A stretch of DNA of 36,727 bases from an uncultured Clostridia bacterium (GCA_947588885.1 CANQAH010000012.1:1-36727); one strand, 5' to 3'; numbered from the stretch's first letter, positions 1 to 10,030 are shown. Translations and numbers: made by a program. The notes: a model not told the origin generated them from the letters alone.

Positions 1-72
1 GCCTATGATATTCAAATGGGAAATTTAGATATACTAGAAGATGTAATGCAATTATTAAAAAAATTACAGTAA
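1..72 (+). CDS. 3' end of a truncated CDS (...AYDIQMGNLDILEDVMQLLKKLQ*), possibly a CsoR/metal-sensing repressor given its neighbours
   Basis: Open frame 1 from the window edge to TAA at 70-72; family guess rests only on the short helical tail and adjacency to metal genes. Confidence 0.35.
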   Translation, partial: AYDIQMGNLDILEDVMQLLKKLQ

Positions 73-232
73 TGAAAGATATAGCAATAAATGATCTTAT
101 GAAAAATGTATAATATGAATATTTTTAGAAATGCTCAAAATGTCAATCTAAATACACTTATTTCCTATCGAAAAGGTGAAAATACATATCACTTTTTAGA
201 TGATTATAATAAAATATAAAGGAGAGCTCTAT

Positions 233-751
233 ATGAAAAATAAGATTTTAATAATAGCTACAATAGTTATAGTGATTATAGCAGTATGTATTATTGTATT
301 TATTCCTAAAAATAATGATAGTGAGGTTAAAAAAACAAGTAGTACAGCAAAAAAAGTAGATGCAGACTTAAATGAAAATGGAGATGTAGAAGTGCTTTTA
401 GACAAATTGGACACAACAAGTCCAACATTTATTACATATACTACTGAAAAAGGCAATAAAATGGAACTAGTTGCAGTAAAAGATTCTAGTAATAATATAG
501 ATATTGCATTTAATACATGCCAAGTTTGTAATGGCTCGCCTAAAGCATACTTTATATGGCAAAATAACGAATTATTATGCAAAAATTGTGGAAATACTTT
601 TTCATTAAAAACAATAGGACAAAGTTCAGGCAGATGTAATCCTATGACTATATCTGATAGTGAAGTAACAAAAATCAAAAATGGAATACAAATTAGTAAA
701 GTATTTTTGAGTGAGAATGAAAACTTATTTACAGGGGTAGAAGAACATTAA
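233..751 (+). CDS. DUF2318-like membrane-anchored protein with CxxC...CxxC motifs
   Basis: N-terminal TM helix; CQVCNGSPKAYF...LLCKNCGNTFSL...GRCNPMTI pattern; RBS ggagag upstream of ATG 233. Confidence 0.75.
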   Translation: MKNKILIIATIVIVIIAVCIIVFIPKNNDSEVKKTSSTAKKVDADLNENGDVEVLLDKLDTTSPTFITYTTEKGNKMELVAVKDSSNNIDIAFNTCQVCNGSPKAYFIWQNNELLCKNCGNTFSLKTIGQSSGRCNPMTISDSEVTKIKNGIQISKVFLSENENLFTGVEEH

Positions 752-768
752 AAAAAGGAACAATAGAT

Positions 769-2065
769 ATGAAAGAAAAGCTTAATATTAAAGTTAAGGG
801 AATGTTTTGCACAGGATGTGAAACAAGAATTAAAAATGCACTACTTAGTTTAGAGGGAATTTCTGATGTAACTGCAAGTTATAATAATGGAGAAGTAAAA
901 GTAAGTTATGATAAAAATTTAACATCACCAAAAGATATAGAAGATAAAATTACAAATCTAGATTATGAAATAGTAAAAGAAAATGAACAAAAAGAAAATA
1001 ACTTAACAATTTTATGTGTATTAATCATTTTAATAGCATTATACGTAATATTTAATCATTTGGGATTACTAAAAATATTTAACATTTTTCCTACAATTGA
1101 CTCAACAATGAGTTACGGAATGATATTTGTTGTTGGAATACTTACTTCTGTACATTGTATAGCTATGTGTGGAGGAATAAATTTATCGCAAAATATAGTA
1201 AGTAATAAAAATGGAGCTAAAATAACTATATCAAATTTAGAATATAATTTTGGTAGGATTATTTCGTATACAATAGTCGGTGGAATTGTACGGAGCTGTA
1301 GGTTCTGTTATCACTTTAAATGGTATATTTAAAGGAATAGTTGCAATTATTGCGGGAATCGCAATGATTGTGATGGCGATAAACATGCTTGGGATATTTC
1401 CTATTTTAAGAAAGATTAATATTAAAATACCAAAGGGAATTATTAATATATTAAATAAAAGTAAAAAAGGGAAATCATCTTTTTATATAGGACTTATAAA
1501 TGGATTTATGCCATGTGGTCCATTACAAGCTATGCAAATTTATGCTTTATCCACTGGTAGTTTTATTGGTGGTGCAACTTCAATGTTTTTATTTGGATTA
1601 GGAACTTTTCCTTTAATGTTTGGCTTTGGTCTTATTGCAAGCAAACTAAACAAAAAATTTGCAAAACAACTACTTAAAATATCAAGTATTATAATATTTG
1701 TTTTAGGAATTACTATGCTCGGAAATGGACTAGCAATGTCTGGGATTAGTATAAACATTGTAGGTAATAGTTATGAAAATATGGCAGAAATGGTTGAAGA
1801 TTATCAAGAGATAACAACCCATGTTGACTATGGCAGCTATGAAAGCATAACGGTAAAAAAAGGTATTCCTGTAAAATGGCATATTATAGTTCCAGAAGGT
1901 AAATTAAATGGATGCAACAATGAAATAATAATTCCTCAATATAATATTAGCATAAAACTTAATCAAGGAGAAAACATAGTAGAATTTACTCCAAATGAAA
2001 GTGGTAATATTCCATATTCTTGTTGGATGGGAATGATAAAAAGTAATATTAAAGTAATAGAGTGA
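769..2065 (+). CDS. HMA domain - SafE/TauE-like membrane domain - cupredoxin-like C-terminus; single gene read through a +1 shift at 1291
   Basis: ORF 769-1332 has HMA motif MFCTGCE and the start of the SafE domain (SVHCIAMCGG); ORF 1280-2065 continues it (GLINGFMPCGPLQAMQIYAL) and ends in a cupredoxin-like region. Skipping c1291 gives GGIV-GAVGSVITLNGIFKG. The downstream ORF has only a GTG start and no RBS. Confidence 0.85.
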
Positions 2066-2141
2066 AAGATAAATGAAACATATTTCTTTAGTGTTAAAGA
2101 TATTTTAGGAATTATAAGACAATTAAAAAATAAGAGATTAT

Positions 2142-2169
2142 AAAAAGCCATTCGCATGAATGGCTTTTT
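2142..2169. terminator. Rho-independent terminator, bidirectional
   Basis: aaaaagccattc-gcat-gaatggcttttt perfect 12-bp stem with A/T tracts. Confidence 0.85.
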
Positions 2170-2346
2170 GCGACGCCTTGCGTCTACTCGGGTTTGATCC
2201 TTGTGAGACCAATATATAAATAATATATCATTTACACTATATATTATTCTTTTCTATAATAAAATTACACACTATAATTTATAAAAAGTACATAGTTCTT
2301 TATAAATTTTCTATAAAATTGTAACTAGTTCGAAGATGCATAAAGT

Positions 2347-2422
2347 TGGAGCCATTAGGCGGAATTGAACCGCCGACCTACAGGTTACGAATCTGTTGCT
2401 CTACCAACTGAGCTATAATGGC
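2347..2422 (-). tRNA. tRNA-Thr (anticodon CGU), CCA encoded
   Basis: GCCATTATAGCTCAGTTGGTAGAGCAACAGATTCGTAACCTGTAGGTCGGCGGTTCAATTCCGCCTAATGGCTCCA folds as a cloverleaf; anticodon loop TTCGTAA. Confidence 0.95.
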
Positions 2423-2640
2423 ATTGTTCTATATATTATAGTGCTACCAACACTTTTGACAATCTTTCATAAATATTCTTTAGCTGTTTATACAGTACAT
2501 TTTTCTATAAAAATGGTTGTCAAAAAGTTGTCGAAATCATTATAACATAGAAATTTATATCAAGTAAAGAAATTAATTTTTTATTTTCTTAATTCATAAT
2601 AACTTCAGTAATAGATAGAGAACTTTTTAAATCTCTCTAT

Positions 2641-3834
2641 CTACTCTTTTGTTATTTTACCATATACTCCGCCACCACCAGCAGTAATATTCATTTTTCC
2701 TTCTCTTGCTGCCACTATACTATCAGCAACTTTTTTTCCAAAAGCAGCATCAATATCATCATAAGATAATTTATGAAGAATATTCATTTCAGTATCAAAT
2801 TTATCTAACAATTTTTCTATTGTTTTTCCACCTAATCCAGGAATAAAAGTAAGTGGAATTTGATATACATATTTAGGTCTAAATGAAGGACTTGTAGAAT
2901 CTTTTTTATCCTTTATTACTTCTATCCTATCATACACGCCCATCGTTATATTTCTGCTATCACAAGTATCACATTTTGTAACTGGTGCATCTCCTGGAAT
3001 ATTTTTATTACAAACTTCACAATAAGTTCTATGATATTTACCTAGCTTTGGATCAAGTCCATAATTTTCAATAATTTTTCTTCCATCTTCATTTTTTAAG
3101 GCTTTTACAAATTCTTTAAAGCTAATATTTTCAATTTGCAATTTATTATATTCTCTTGCTATTTTTGGAAGAGAGTGTGCATCAGAATTTGTTAAAAACG
3201 TCTTAGTTTCAAGTTCACTAATTTGATCAGCTAAAAACGTATCTGAACTCAATCCCAATTCTATAGCAGGTATATCTTTATATTTTTCTTTAAAAATTCT
3301 TTCTAACCTAGCTGTGCAATTTCCATAAAAGCTTTTATGTGGTGTAAAAGCATGTGCTGGAACTAAAATTCCATTATATTTTTGAACAATACTAATTAAT
3401 TCATATGCTGATATGTCAGCTCTTTGTGAACTTAGTGTAATATTTTTTATATGTATAGACATTTCTTTTGAAAATGCTTTTATATCTGATAATTTTGGAA
3501 AATAGCATAAATTATGCGCACTTCCAGTTTTTCCATTTTCATTTATTTCAGATGTTTCAATTTCACTTCCTAAAATAATGCAAACTTTATCTTTATATAT
3601 TATTCCTCCATCTTCTATTTCAAAAGCTTCTCCCGTTTTTAAGAAATTTTCAATATCTTCTATTACATATGGAGAAGCACAATCTATAATTCCTGCAATA
3701 TTTATTCCTTTTCTTTCAACACATTCTTTGGCAATATTAGCAAAATTTAAACTTCTAGCTGCCGTTATCTTTATTGGTTTATTATTTTCGCTTCTTCCTA
3801 TATGAATGTGCATGTCTGCAAATACTTCGTACAT
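2641..3834 (-). CDS. PHP-domain protein, endonuclease Q family-like (PHP + Zn ribbon + HhH)
   Basis: DMHIHIGRS, ITLSSQRADISAYELI, TNSDAHSL; CEVC...CDTCDSR zinc ribbon; IPGLGGKTIEKLL HhH; RBS aagaggag before ATG 3834. Confidence 0.8.
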   Translation of the reverse strand: MYEVFADMHIHIGRSENNKPIKITAARSLNFANIAKECVERKGINIAGIIDCASPYVIEDIENFLKTGEAFEIEDGGIIYKDKVCIILGSEIETSEINENGKTGSAHNLCYFPKLSDIKAFSKEMSIHIKNITLSSQRADISAYELISIVQKYNGILVPAHAFTPHKSFYGNCTARLERIFKEKYKDIPAIELGLSSDTFLADQISELETKTFLTNSDAHSLPKIAREYNKLQIENISFKEFVKALKNEDGRKIIENYGLDPKLGKYHRTYCEVCNKNIPGDAPVTKCDTCDSRNITMGVYDRIEVIKDKKDSTSPSFRPKYVYQIPLTFIPGLGGKTIEKLLDKFDTEMNILHKLSYDDIDAAFGKKVADSIVAAREGKMNITAGGGGVYGKITKE

Positions 3835-4054
3835 CTTATTTCTCCTCTTAATTATTTTTCCGGAATCATTATATTTCATAGAAAAAATTTTTTCAATATT
3901 TATATTTAGGTTTTCAACAATAAATAAAACTCAATAATATAAATCGTTTTAAGACTTACATTATTAAGTTTTACTTAATATTTATTTTCATTTATTCTTT
4001 TAATATTTCTATATAAACTACTTCTCATTCTTTGAACACAATATTTATAATAAT

Positions 4055-4175
4055 GAGAACAAAAGCAGACATTTTTATATATCACACTATTAATTTCATT
4101 GCAAAGTCCGTATCAATTGTTCGCCCGCCAAAATTTCTTTAGAAATTTTGTGTGGATTTGTAGCGAAAATTTCAT
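4055..4175 (+). repeat. GCGGAC palindromic repeat family, copy R1a (type A)
   Basis: gagaacaaaagcggacatttttatatatcacactattaatttcattgcaaagtccg...caattgttcgcccgccaaaatttctttagaaattttgtgtggatttgtagcgaa. Confidence 0.9.
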
Positions 4176-4180
4176 ATTAT

Positions 4181-4334
4181 AGAACAAAAGCGGACATTTT
4201 TATATGCCATACTATATAAATTTATTGCAAAGTCCGCGTCTTTGTTCTATGTGCCAAATTTTTGTAAAAAAATTTGTGTGCAAATTGGGCGAAGCCTTTA
4301 TCTTATAGGAAATTCGAAGAACTTTCCTATAAGA
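4181..4334 (+). repeat. GCGGAC palindromic repeat family, copy R1b (type A, full length)
   Basis: agaacaaaagcggac...gtccgcgtctttgttctatgtgccaaatttttgtaaaaaaatttgtgtgcaaattgggcgaagcc plus terminal hairpin cttataggaaa...tttcctataag. Confidence 0.9.
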
Positions 4335-4362
4335 TAAAAAAGAACTGCTAAAAGCAGTTCTC
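4335..4362 (-). terminator. Rho-independent terminator for the LPXTG ORF
   Basis: gaactgc-taaaa-gcagttc with a-run on + strand (T tract on - strand). Confidence 0.75.
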
Positions 4363-4373
4363 AAAGTTATTTA

Positions 4374-4763
4374 CTAAATATTATATTTTCTAACTTTTAT
4401 ATATGTGTAAATAGCAGAAATTGAAACAAATGAAATTAATCCAACCAAACCAACAGATAATTCAGCACCAGTTTTTGGTAAAGTAGTATTTTGTGTATTA
4501 TTGCTAGTGTTATTTACTTTATTTGTAACTATTGCATTATTTGAAGTATTATTAGGTTGTGTTCCAGAAGTGTTTGATATATTGTTTAATGATGTATTAT
4601 TAGTTGCACTTGGTTGATCTGTAGCTGGTATTGTTGTAATATTATTTATTGCTTGTGCTGCAAATGTCATTCTTGCAGAACATAGAATTAAAATTCCCAT
4701 CAATATAACTACTAGTATTTTTAATTTATTTGTATTCTTCATTTTTCTACTCCTCATACTCAA
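4374..4763 (-). CDS. Small Asn/Thr-rich LPXTG cell-wall anchored protein
   Basis: Signal peptide-like N-terminus, low-complexity N/T/S linker, LPKTG + hydrophobic segment + VRKYNI basic tail. Confidence 0.7.
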   Translation of the reverse strand: MSMRSRKMKNTNKLKILVVILMGILILCSARMTFAAQAINNITTIPATDQPSATNNTSLNNISNTSGTQPNNTSNNAIVTNKVNNTSNNTQNTTLPKTGAELSVGLVGLISFVSISAIYTYIKVRKYNI

Positions 4764-4893
4764 ATTTAAATATTACATTATTTATTATAGCATAATTTCT
4801 GAACATTGCAAGCTTTTTTACACATTTTTTTTATTTTTTTATATTTTTGGGTAAAAATAATAACTATAAATATAAATAAAAAGGAGCTATGCT

Positions 4894-5172
4894 ATGCAAA
4901 AACTTACTGTTCAGCTATTCTGTAATGATAAAAATGAATTATCATCATTCTTGAATAAATTTTATAATAATACTAATAAATTGTCAACGGAAATATTTTC
5001 TTTTGAAAATCCAACTGATTTAATAGACTTAATTTCCGTAGTCATTGATAATAGTGATAAATATAACATTTCCGCATGGATAAATCTTGACGAAGATATT
5101 TTTATAAAAGTTACCTCTTCTAATATCAATGATATTATAAAATATATATATGAAAGATATCCTATTTTATAA
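4894..5172 (+). CDS. Hypothetical protein (92 aa)
   Basis: ORF with RBS aaaaggag upstream of ATG; convergent with dtd. Confidence 0.6.
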   Translation: MQKLTVQLFCNDKNELSSFLNKFYNNTNKLSTEIFSFENPTDLIDLISVVIDNSDKYNISAWINLDEDIFIKVTSSNINDIIKYIYERYPIL

Positions 5173-5174
5173 CT

Positions 5175-5612
5175 TTATTTTTCTAAAATTATTGTAACAG
5201 GTCCATTATTTAAAAGGGAAACATCCATATGAGCACCAAATTCTCCTGTCTCAACTTTTTTTACTTCACTTTTACATTTTTCGACAAAATATTCATAAAG
5301 ATTATTTGCATAATCAGGTGGAGCACTATCTACAAAACTAGGTCTATTTCCCTTTCTACAGTCAGCATAAAGTGTAAATTGAGAAACAATCAATAATTCT
5401 CCATCTATATCTTTTAAAGATAAATTCATTTTATCATTTTGATCTGTAAAAACTCTTAAATTACATAATTTTTTCACTAAAAAATCTGCTGTTTCTTTTG
5501 TATCTGTATGTGTCACTCCTAGTAGTACCAAAAATCCTTTATCTATTTTTCCAATTACTCCATTTTCTGTTGTTACACTTGCATTATCAACTCTTTGTAC
5601 AATTAATCTCAT
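5175..5612 (-). CDS. dtd: D-aminoacyl-tRNA deacylase
   Basis: MRLIVQRVDNASV, LLIVSQFTLYADCRKGNRPSF, GEFGAHMDVSLLNNGPVTI. Confidence 0.95.
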   Translation of the reverse strand: MRLIVQRVDNASVTTENGVIGKIDKGFLVLLGVTHTDTKETADFLVKKLCNLRVFTDQNDKMNLSLKDIDGELLIVSQFTLYADCRKGNRPSFVDSAPPDYANNLYEYFVEKCKSEVKKVETGEFGAHMDVSLLNNGPVTIILEK

Positions 5613-5613
5613 T

Positions 5614-6144
5614 TTATTCCTCTAACTTTTTTTGTTCATCAGCTTCTGCCATTTCATCTACTTCAACTACTTTAGCTATATCATCTGATAATTCAGTATT
5701 TTTTGCTCCACATTTTAAACAAAAAGCATAGTTTTTATCAATTATTTCTCCACATTTTTTGCATCTTATTTTTCCTTCTGGTACAATATTTTGCTCTTTT
5801 CCACAATTTGGACAAAATGATGCATTAGCATCTATTTCACTTTCACAATTTGTACATATTGCTTTATTGTCTAACTTCAAAATTTCTAAATGTAAAGACT
5901 TATTTTCATCAACTAACTTATTAATTTCATTTTTCTTTTCATCAATAAAAGAACTTACTTCTTTATCTATTTTATCTGATTGGTACACTTTTTTGCCAAT
6001 TTCATTATAACATTTTTCTATTTTAGAATTATTTTCAGTAATTTGTCTTTTGCATTTATTTTGTCTTTCAATTTTATTGGTTGTTTCCTGAAAACTCATT
6101 GTAGTATTTGTCACTTTTTTACCAAAATCATCAAAAAAGCCCAT
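5614..6144 (-). CDS. Coiled-coil zinc-ribbon protein
   Basis: Two CxxC...CxxCG zinc-ribbon motifs (CTNCESEIDANASFCPNCG; CKKCGEIIDKNYAFCLKCG). Confidence 0.75.
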   Translation of the reverse strand: MGFFDDFGKKVTNTTMSFQETTNKIERQNKCKRQITENNSKIEKCYNEIGKKVYQSDKIDKEVSSFIDEKKNEINKLVDENKSLHLEILKLDNKAICTNCESEIDANASFCPNCGKEQNIVPEGKIRCKKCGEIIDKNYAFCLKCGAKNTELSDDIAKVVEVDEMAEADEQKKLEE

Positions 6145-6158
6145 CTTTTATTTCCTCC

Positions 6159-7142
6159 TTATTCTTGTTTTTGATCTCTAGTCATTAATTGTATTACAGC
6201 TTCTTTTGGATTTAATCCATTAAATAAAACATCATACACTGTATTAATTATTGGTACTTCTATGTTATGTAATTTTGCAAGTTTATATGCAACTTCTATA
6301 TTATCTATACTCTCTATTGTCATTCCAACTTCTTTTTTAGTTTCTTCTATAGAATAACCTTTTCCAGTTAAATAACCAGCTTTTCTATTTCTACTATGTA
6401 AGCTACTGCAAGTAACTATTAAATCCCCTAATCCAGTAAGTCCATAGAAAGTTTCTTTTTCTCCTCCTAATGCAACACCTAATCTTGAAATTTCAACTAA
6501 TCCTCTAGTTAAAAGTGCAGCAAATGTATTATCTCCTAATTCTAATCCAGCTGAAACACCTGCACAAAATGCAATTATATTTTTTAATGCTCCTCCTAAT
6601 TCAACACCTCTAACATCATTTGATGTATACATTCTCATAGTTTCACTTTTTAAAATTTCAACTACATATTGAGATAATTGTGAATCATCTGAAGCTGCCA
6701 CTAATGCAGTAGGAACTGATATTGAAACTTCCTCTGCATGACTAGGTCCAGAAAGTACACCAATTTTATTATTAGGAAATTCCTCTTTCATAACTTCATC
6801 TAAAGTTTTTAAAGTCTCAGATTCAAATCCTTTTGAGCAAATTATTATTGGTTGATCTTTCACAAATGATTTATATAATTTTACTGTACTCCTTGTAAAT
6901 TTAGATGGAGTAACATGAAAAATAATCTCAGAATCTTTTATAACTTCATCTGGATCTGTTGAACAATATACATTTTCAGGTATAGTAACATCCTTTAAAA
7001 ATTTACATTTTCTTTCATTGTTAATCATATCCTTTTCATCTTCTGAAAAAGACCATAGTTTAATTTCATTTCCTTGTTTTGCCATATAAATAGCAAGAGC
7101 TGCTCCCCAACTTCCACTACCTATTATTGCTATTTTTTTCAT
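6159..7142 (-). CDS. gpsA: NAD(P)H-dependent glycerol-3-phosphate dehydrogenase
   Basis: IGSGSWGAALAIYMAKQG; GVLSGPSHAEEV; ALKNIIAFCAGVSAGLELGDN; GLTGLGDLIVTCSSLHSRN. Confidence 0.95.
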   Translation of the reverse strand: MKKIAIIGSGSWGAALAIYMAKQGNEIKLWSFSEDEKDMINNERKCKFLKDVTIPENVYCSTDPDEVIKDSEIIFHVTPSKFTRSTVKLYKSFVKDQPIIICSKGFESETLKTLDEVMKEEFPNNKIGVLSGPSHAEEVSISVPTALVAASDDSQLSQYVVEILKSETMRMYTSNDVRGVELGGALKNIIAFCAGVSAGLELGDNTFAALLTRGLVEISRLGVALGGEKETFYGLTGLGDLIVTCSSLHSRNRKAGYLTGKGYSIEETKKEVGMTIESIDNIEVAYKLAKLHNIEVPIINTVYDVLFNGLNPKEAVIQLMTRDQKQE

Positions 7143-7243
7143 TTTTTCTTTTTCCTTTCTGCTTTTTATGTATTCTTTTTATTTATATAAACATATTAGA
7201 GGCGTATAAGCTACGTCTCCAATATATTAATCAAATTTATATT

Positions 7244-7858
7244 TTAGAAAAATTTATTTTCTGTTCCTTTAAGTAATCTCTTTATATTACTTCTATGGTT
7301 GAAGCAAACAAATATACCTAATAATAATCCAAAAATTTTGTAATCTCCTGGTACTATATAATTGTCTGTAATAAATAATGTTAATACTGGAAATAATATT
7401 GCAGCTGCAACTGATCCTAATGAAACCATTCTAGTTAAAATCATTAGAACTAGTGCAAACACTAAACATATTAAACCTATTTGCCAATTAATTAATAAAA
7501 TAATTCCTAAGCTCGTAGCAACTCCTTTTCCACCTTTAAATTTAAAAAATATTGGAAATGTATGTCCTATAACTACCATTAGACCTGCAAGTTGTATAAG
7601 ATACTCTGGATGTACAGCATCATCAATAGCTGAAATTCCCCATGCTAAAAGAATAGCAACAACTCCTTTTAAAATATCACACACTAGTGTTAATGCTGCA
7701 ATTCCTTTTCCAGCAGTTCTAAGCACATTTGTACTTCCAGCATTTCCACTTCCCTTTTCTCTTACATCAAACCCTGCAAGCTTTTTTGTAAAAATTACAG
7801 AAAAACTTATACTTCCTATAAGATATGAAACTAATAAAACTAGAATATATATAGCCAC
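7244..7858 (-). CDS. plsY: Glycerol-3-phosphate acyltransferase PlsY
   Basis: YLIGSISFSVI, GSGNAGSTNVLRT, GHTFPIFFKFKGGKGVATSLG. Confidence 0.95.
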   Translation of the reverse strand: MAIYILVLLVSYLIGSISFSVIFTKKLAGFDVREKGSGNAGSTNVLRTAGKGIAALTLVCDILKGVVAILLAWGISAIDDAVHPEYLIQLAGLMVVIGHTFPIFFKFKGGKGVATSLGIILLINWQIGLICLVFALVLMILTRMVSLGSVAAAILFPVLTLFITDNYIVPGDYKIFGLLLGIFVCFNHRSNIKRLLKGTENKFF

Positions 7859-7860
7859 AT

Positions 7861-9189
7861 CTATTCCTCCTTTTCTTTTCTTTCACGTACAATTATTCTA
7901 ACTGGAGTTCCTTCTAATCCGAAATTATTTCTTATACAGTTTACTAAATATCTTTCATATGAAAAATGAAATAACTCTTTTTTATTTACAAAAATAATAA
8001 ATGTTGGTGGTTTTGTTGATGCCTGTGTTCCATAAAAAATTTTAAGTCTTCTCCCTTTATCTGTAGGTGGTTGAACAACAGCAATTGCTTCATTTATAAC
8101 TTGATTTAAAACAGCTGTTGATATTTTTAAAGCATTTTGACTAGCAACATTATTTATCATTTCAAATAAGTTTGATACTCTTTGACCAGTTTTAGCTGAT
8201 ATAAAAACTATTGGAGCATATGTAGCAAAAGGTAATTCATTATAAATTTCTTTTTTAAATTTTTCTGTAGTATGATTATCTTTGGAAACTTCGTCCCATT
8301 TATTTACAGCTATTATAATACCCTTTCCTGCTTCATGAGCTTCTCCAATAATTTTTGAATCTTGCTCTGATACACCTTCAGTTGCATCAATCATCATTAT
8401 ACAAACATCCGCTCTTTCTATAGCTAAGTTTGATCTCATTACACTATATTTTTCTATATTTTCTTTAACTTTACTTTTTCTTCTAATTCCTGCTGTATCT
8501 ATAAATACATATTTACCATGTTCATTTTGAAATTCTGAGTCTATTGCATCTCTTGTTGTTCCTGCAATATCACTTACAATTACTCTATTTTCTCCTAAAA
8601 TTTTATTTACTAAAGAAGATTTTCCAACATTAGGTTTTCCAATAATTGCAACTTTTATCACTTCTGGATCATATTCTTCTTCTTTTTCTTCAGGAAATTT
8701 TTCATAAATGGCATCTAAAACATCTCCAATTCCAATTGCATTTGCAGCAGATAGTGGAATTGGATTTCCTAATCCTAAATTATAAAATTCATATATCTCT
8801 GCTGGAGCTTCCCCGAAGTTATCTGCTTTATTACATACAAGAACTACTGGCTTTTTAGATTTTTTAAGCATTATCGCAATTTCCTCATCTGCAGCTGTAA
8901 CACCTTGACGAACATCTGTTAAAAATATTATAACATCAGCAACTGAAATAGCAATATCAACTTGTTCTCTCATCTGATTTAATATAACGTCTCCTGTCAT
9001 TTCTTCAATTCCTGCTGTATCAATTACTGTAAAGTCTCTTCCTCTCCAATTTGACTCTGCATAAATTCTATCTCTAGTAACACCAGGTGTATCTTCAACA
9101 ATAGAAATTCTTTGTCCAACTATATAATTAAAAAAAGTAGATTTTCCAACATTTGGTCTTCCTACAATTGCAACTACCGGTCTTGCCAT
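7861..9189 (-). CDS. der: GTPase Der
   Basis: Two G domains: GRPNVGKSTFFN and GKPNVGKSSLVN; C-terminal KH-like domain. Confidence 0.97.
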   Translation of the reverse strand: MARPVVAIVGRPNVGKSTFFNYIVGQRISIVEDTPGVTRDRIYAESNWRGRDFTVIDTAGIEEMTGDVILNQMREQVDIAISVADVIIFLTDVRQGVTAADEEIAIMLKKSKKPVVLVCNKADNFGEAPAEIYEFYNLGLGNPIPLSAANAIGIGDVLDAIYEKFPEEKEEEYDPEVIKVAIIGKPNVGKSSLVNKILGENRVIVSDIAGTTRDAIDSEFQNEHGKYVFIDTAGIRRKSKVKENIEKYSVMRSNLAIERADVCIMMIDATEGVSEQDSKIIGEAHEAGKGIIIAVNKWDEVSKDNHTTEKFKKEIYNELPFATYAPIVFISAKTGQRVSNLFEMINNVASQNALKISTAVLNQVINEAIAVVQPPTDKGRRLKIFYGTQASTKPPTFIIFVNKKELFHFSYERYLVNCIRNNFGLEGTPVRIIVRERKEKEE

Positions 9190-9241
9190 TTTTTATTTTT
9201 CCTTTCTAGGTCTTGAATCATTGTATTTATTAATATATATT

Positions 9242-9397
9242 GAGAACAATAGCGGACATTTATATATTACACTATTTAATTTCATTGCAAAGTCCGCGTC
9301 AATTGTTCGTCCGCCAAAATTTCTTTGGAAATTTTGTGTGGATTTGTAGCGAAGCCTTTATATAATAGGAAATGCGTAGCACTTTTCTATTATATAA
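9242..9397 (+). repeat. GCGGAC repeat family, copy R2 (type A)
   Basis: gagaacaatagcggacatttatatattacactatttaatttcattgcaaagtccgcgtcaattgttcgtccgcc... with terminal hairpin. Confidence 0.9.
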
Positions 9398-9480
9398 CAA
9401 GATTATTTTATACTATAATGTTTCAAATTTCAACCAAATTCTATTTTTAATTACATAAAATACTCTTTTATTTATATATA

Positions 9481-9584
9481 AGACATTTTTATGAATCATA
9501 CTGCCTAATTTCATTGCAAAGTCCGCGTCGATTGTTAGCCTGTCAACATTTGTTTAGAAATCTTTTGAAGATTTCCTATTACAT
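9481..9584 (+). repeat. GCGGAC repeat family, copy R3 (degenerate type A)
   Basis: gacatttttatgaatcatactgcctaatttcattgcaaagtccgcgtcgattgtt followed by a decayed second module. Confidence 0.75.
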
Positions 9585-9610
9585 AAAAAAAACACATTTA
9601 AAATGTGTTT
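9585..9610 (-). terminator. Terminator downstream of rpmF
   Basis: aaacacattt-a-aaatgtgttt inverted repeat with a-run on + strand. Confidence 0.6.
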
Positions 9611-9616
9611 CCTTTA

Positions 9617-9805
9617 TTATTTTTTATCTTCTTTAATTGTTACTACTTCTTTACCATTGTAATATCCACAGTTTGAACATACTCTGTGTTGCATAACTGG
9701 TTCATGGCAATGTGGACAAGTAGCTAAATTCTTTTCTTCAATTTTCCATGTAGATCTTTTTAGCCCTGTTCTAGCTTTAGACCATCTTCTTTTTGGTTGT
9801 GCCAT
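9617..9805 (-). CDS. rpmF: 50S ribosomal protein L32
   Basis: MAQPKRRWSKARTGLKRSTW...CPHCHEPVMQHRVCSNCGYY. Confidence 0.95.
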   Translation of the reverse strand: MAQPKRRWSKARTGLKRSTWKIEEKNLATCPHCHEPVMQHRVCSNCGYYNGKEVVTIKEDKK

Positions 9806-9948
9806 TATATTCCCTCCTTGCTATTTCTAGTATTTATCTATATTATTTATTTTACGTTTCAGTAACATTAGAAATTATACATCAGTATTTTTATAATGTC
9901 AAGTAATGCCCAGCAATTTTTATAAATAAAAACAATATTAACTTTTAG

Positions 9949-10026
9949 TTCAACAAAATCATTGTAGATTTATAACGAAACTTTTTTACATAATAGGAAA
10001 TTACGAAAAAATTTCCTATTATAAAA
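9949..10026 (+). repeat. GCGGAC repeat family, copy R4 (3' remnant)
   Basis: tcattgtagatttataacgaaactttttt...ataataggaaattacgaaaaaatttcctattat terminal hairpin only. Confidence 0.55.
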
Positions 10027-10030
10027 TCAG

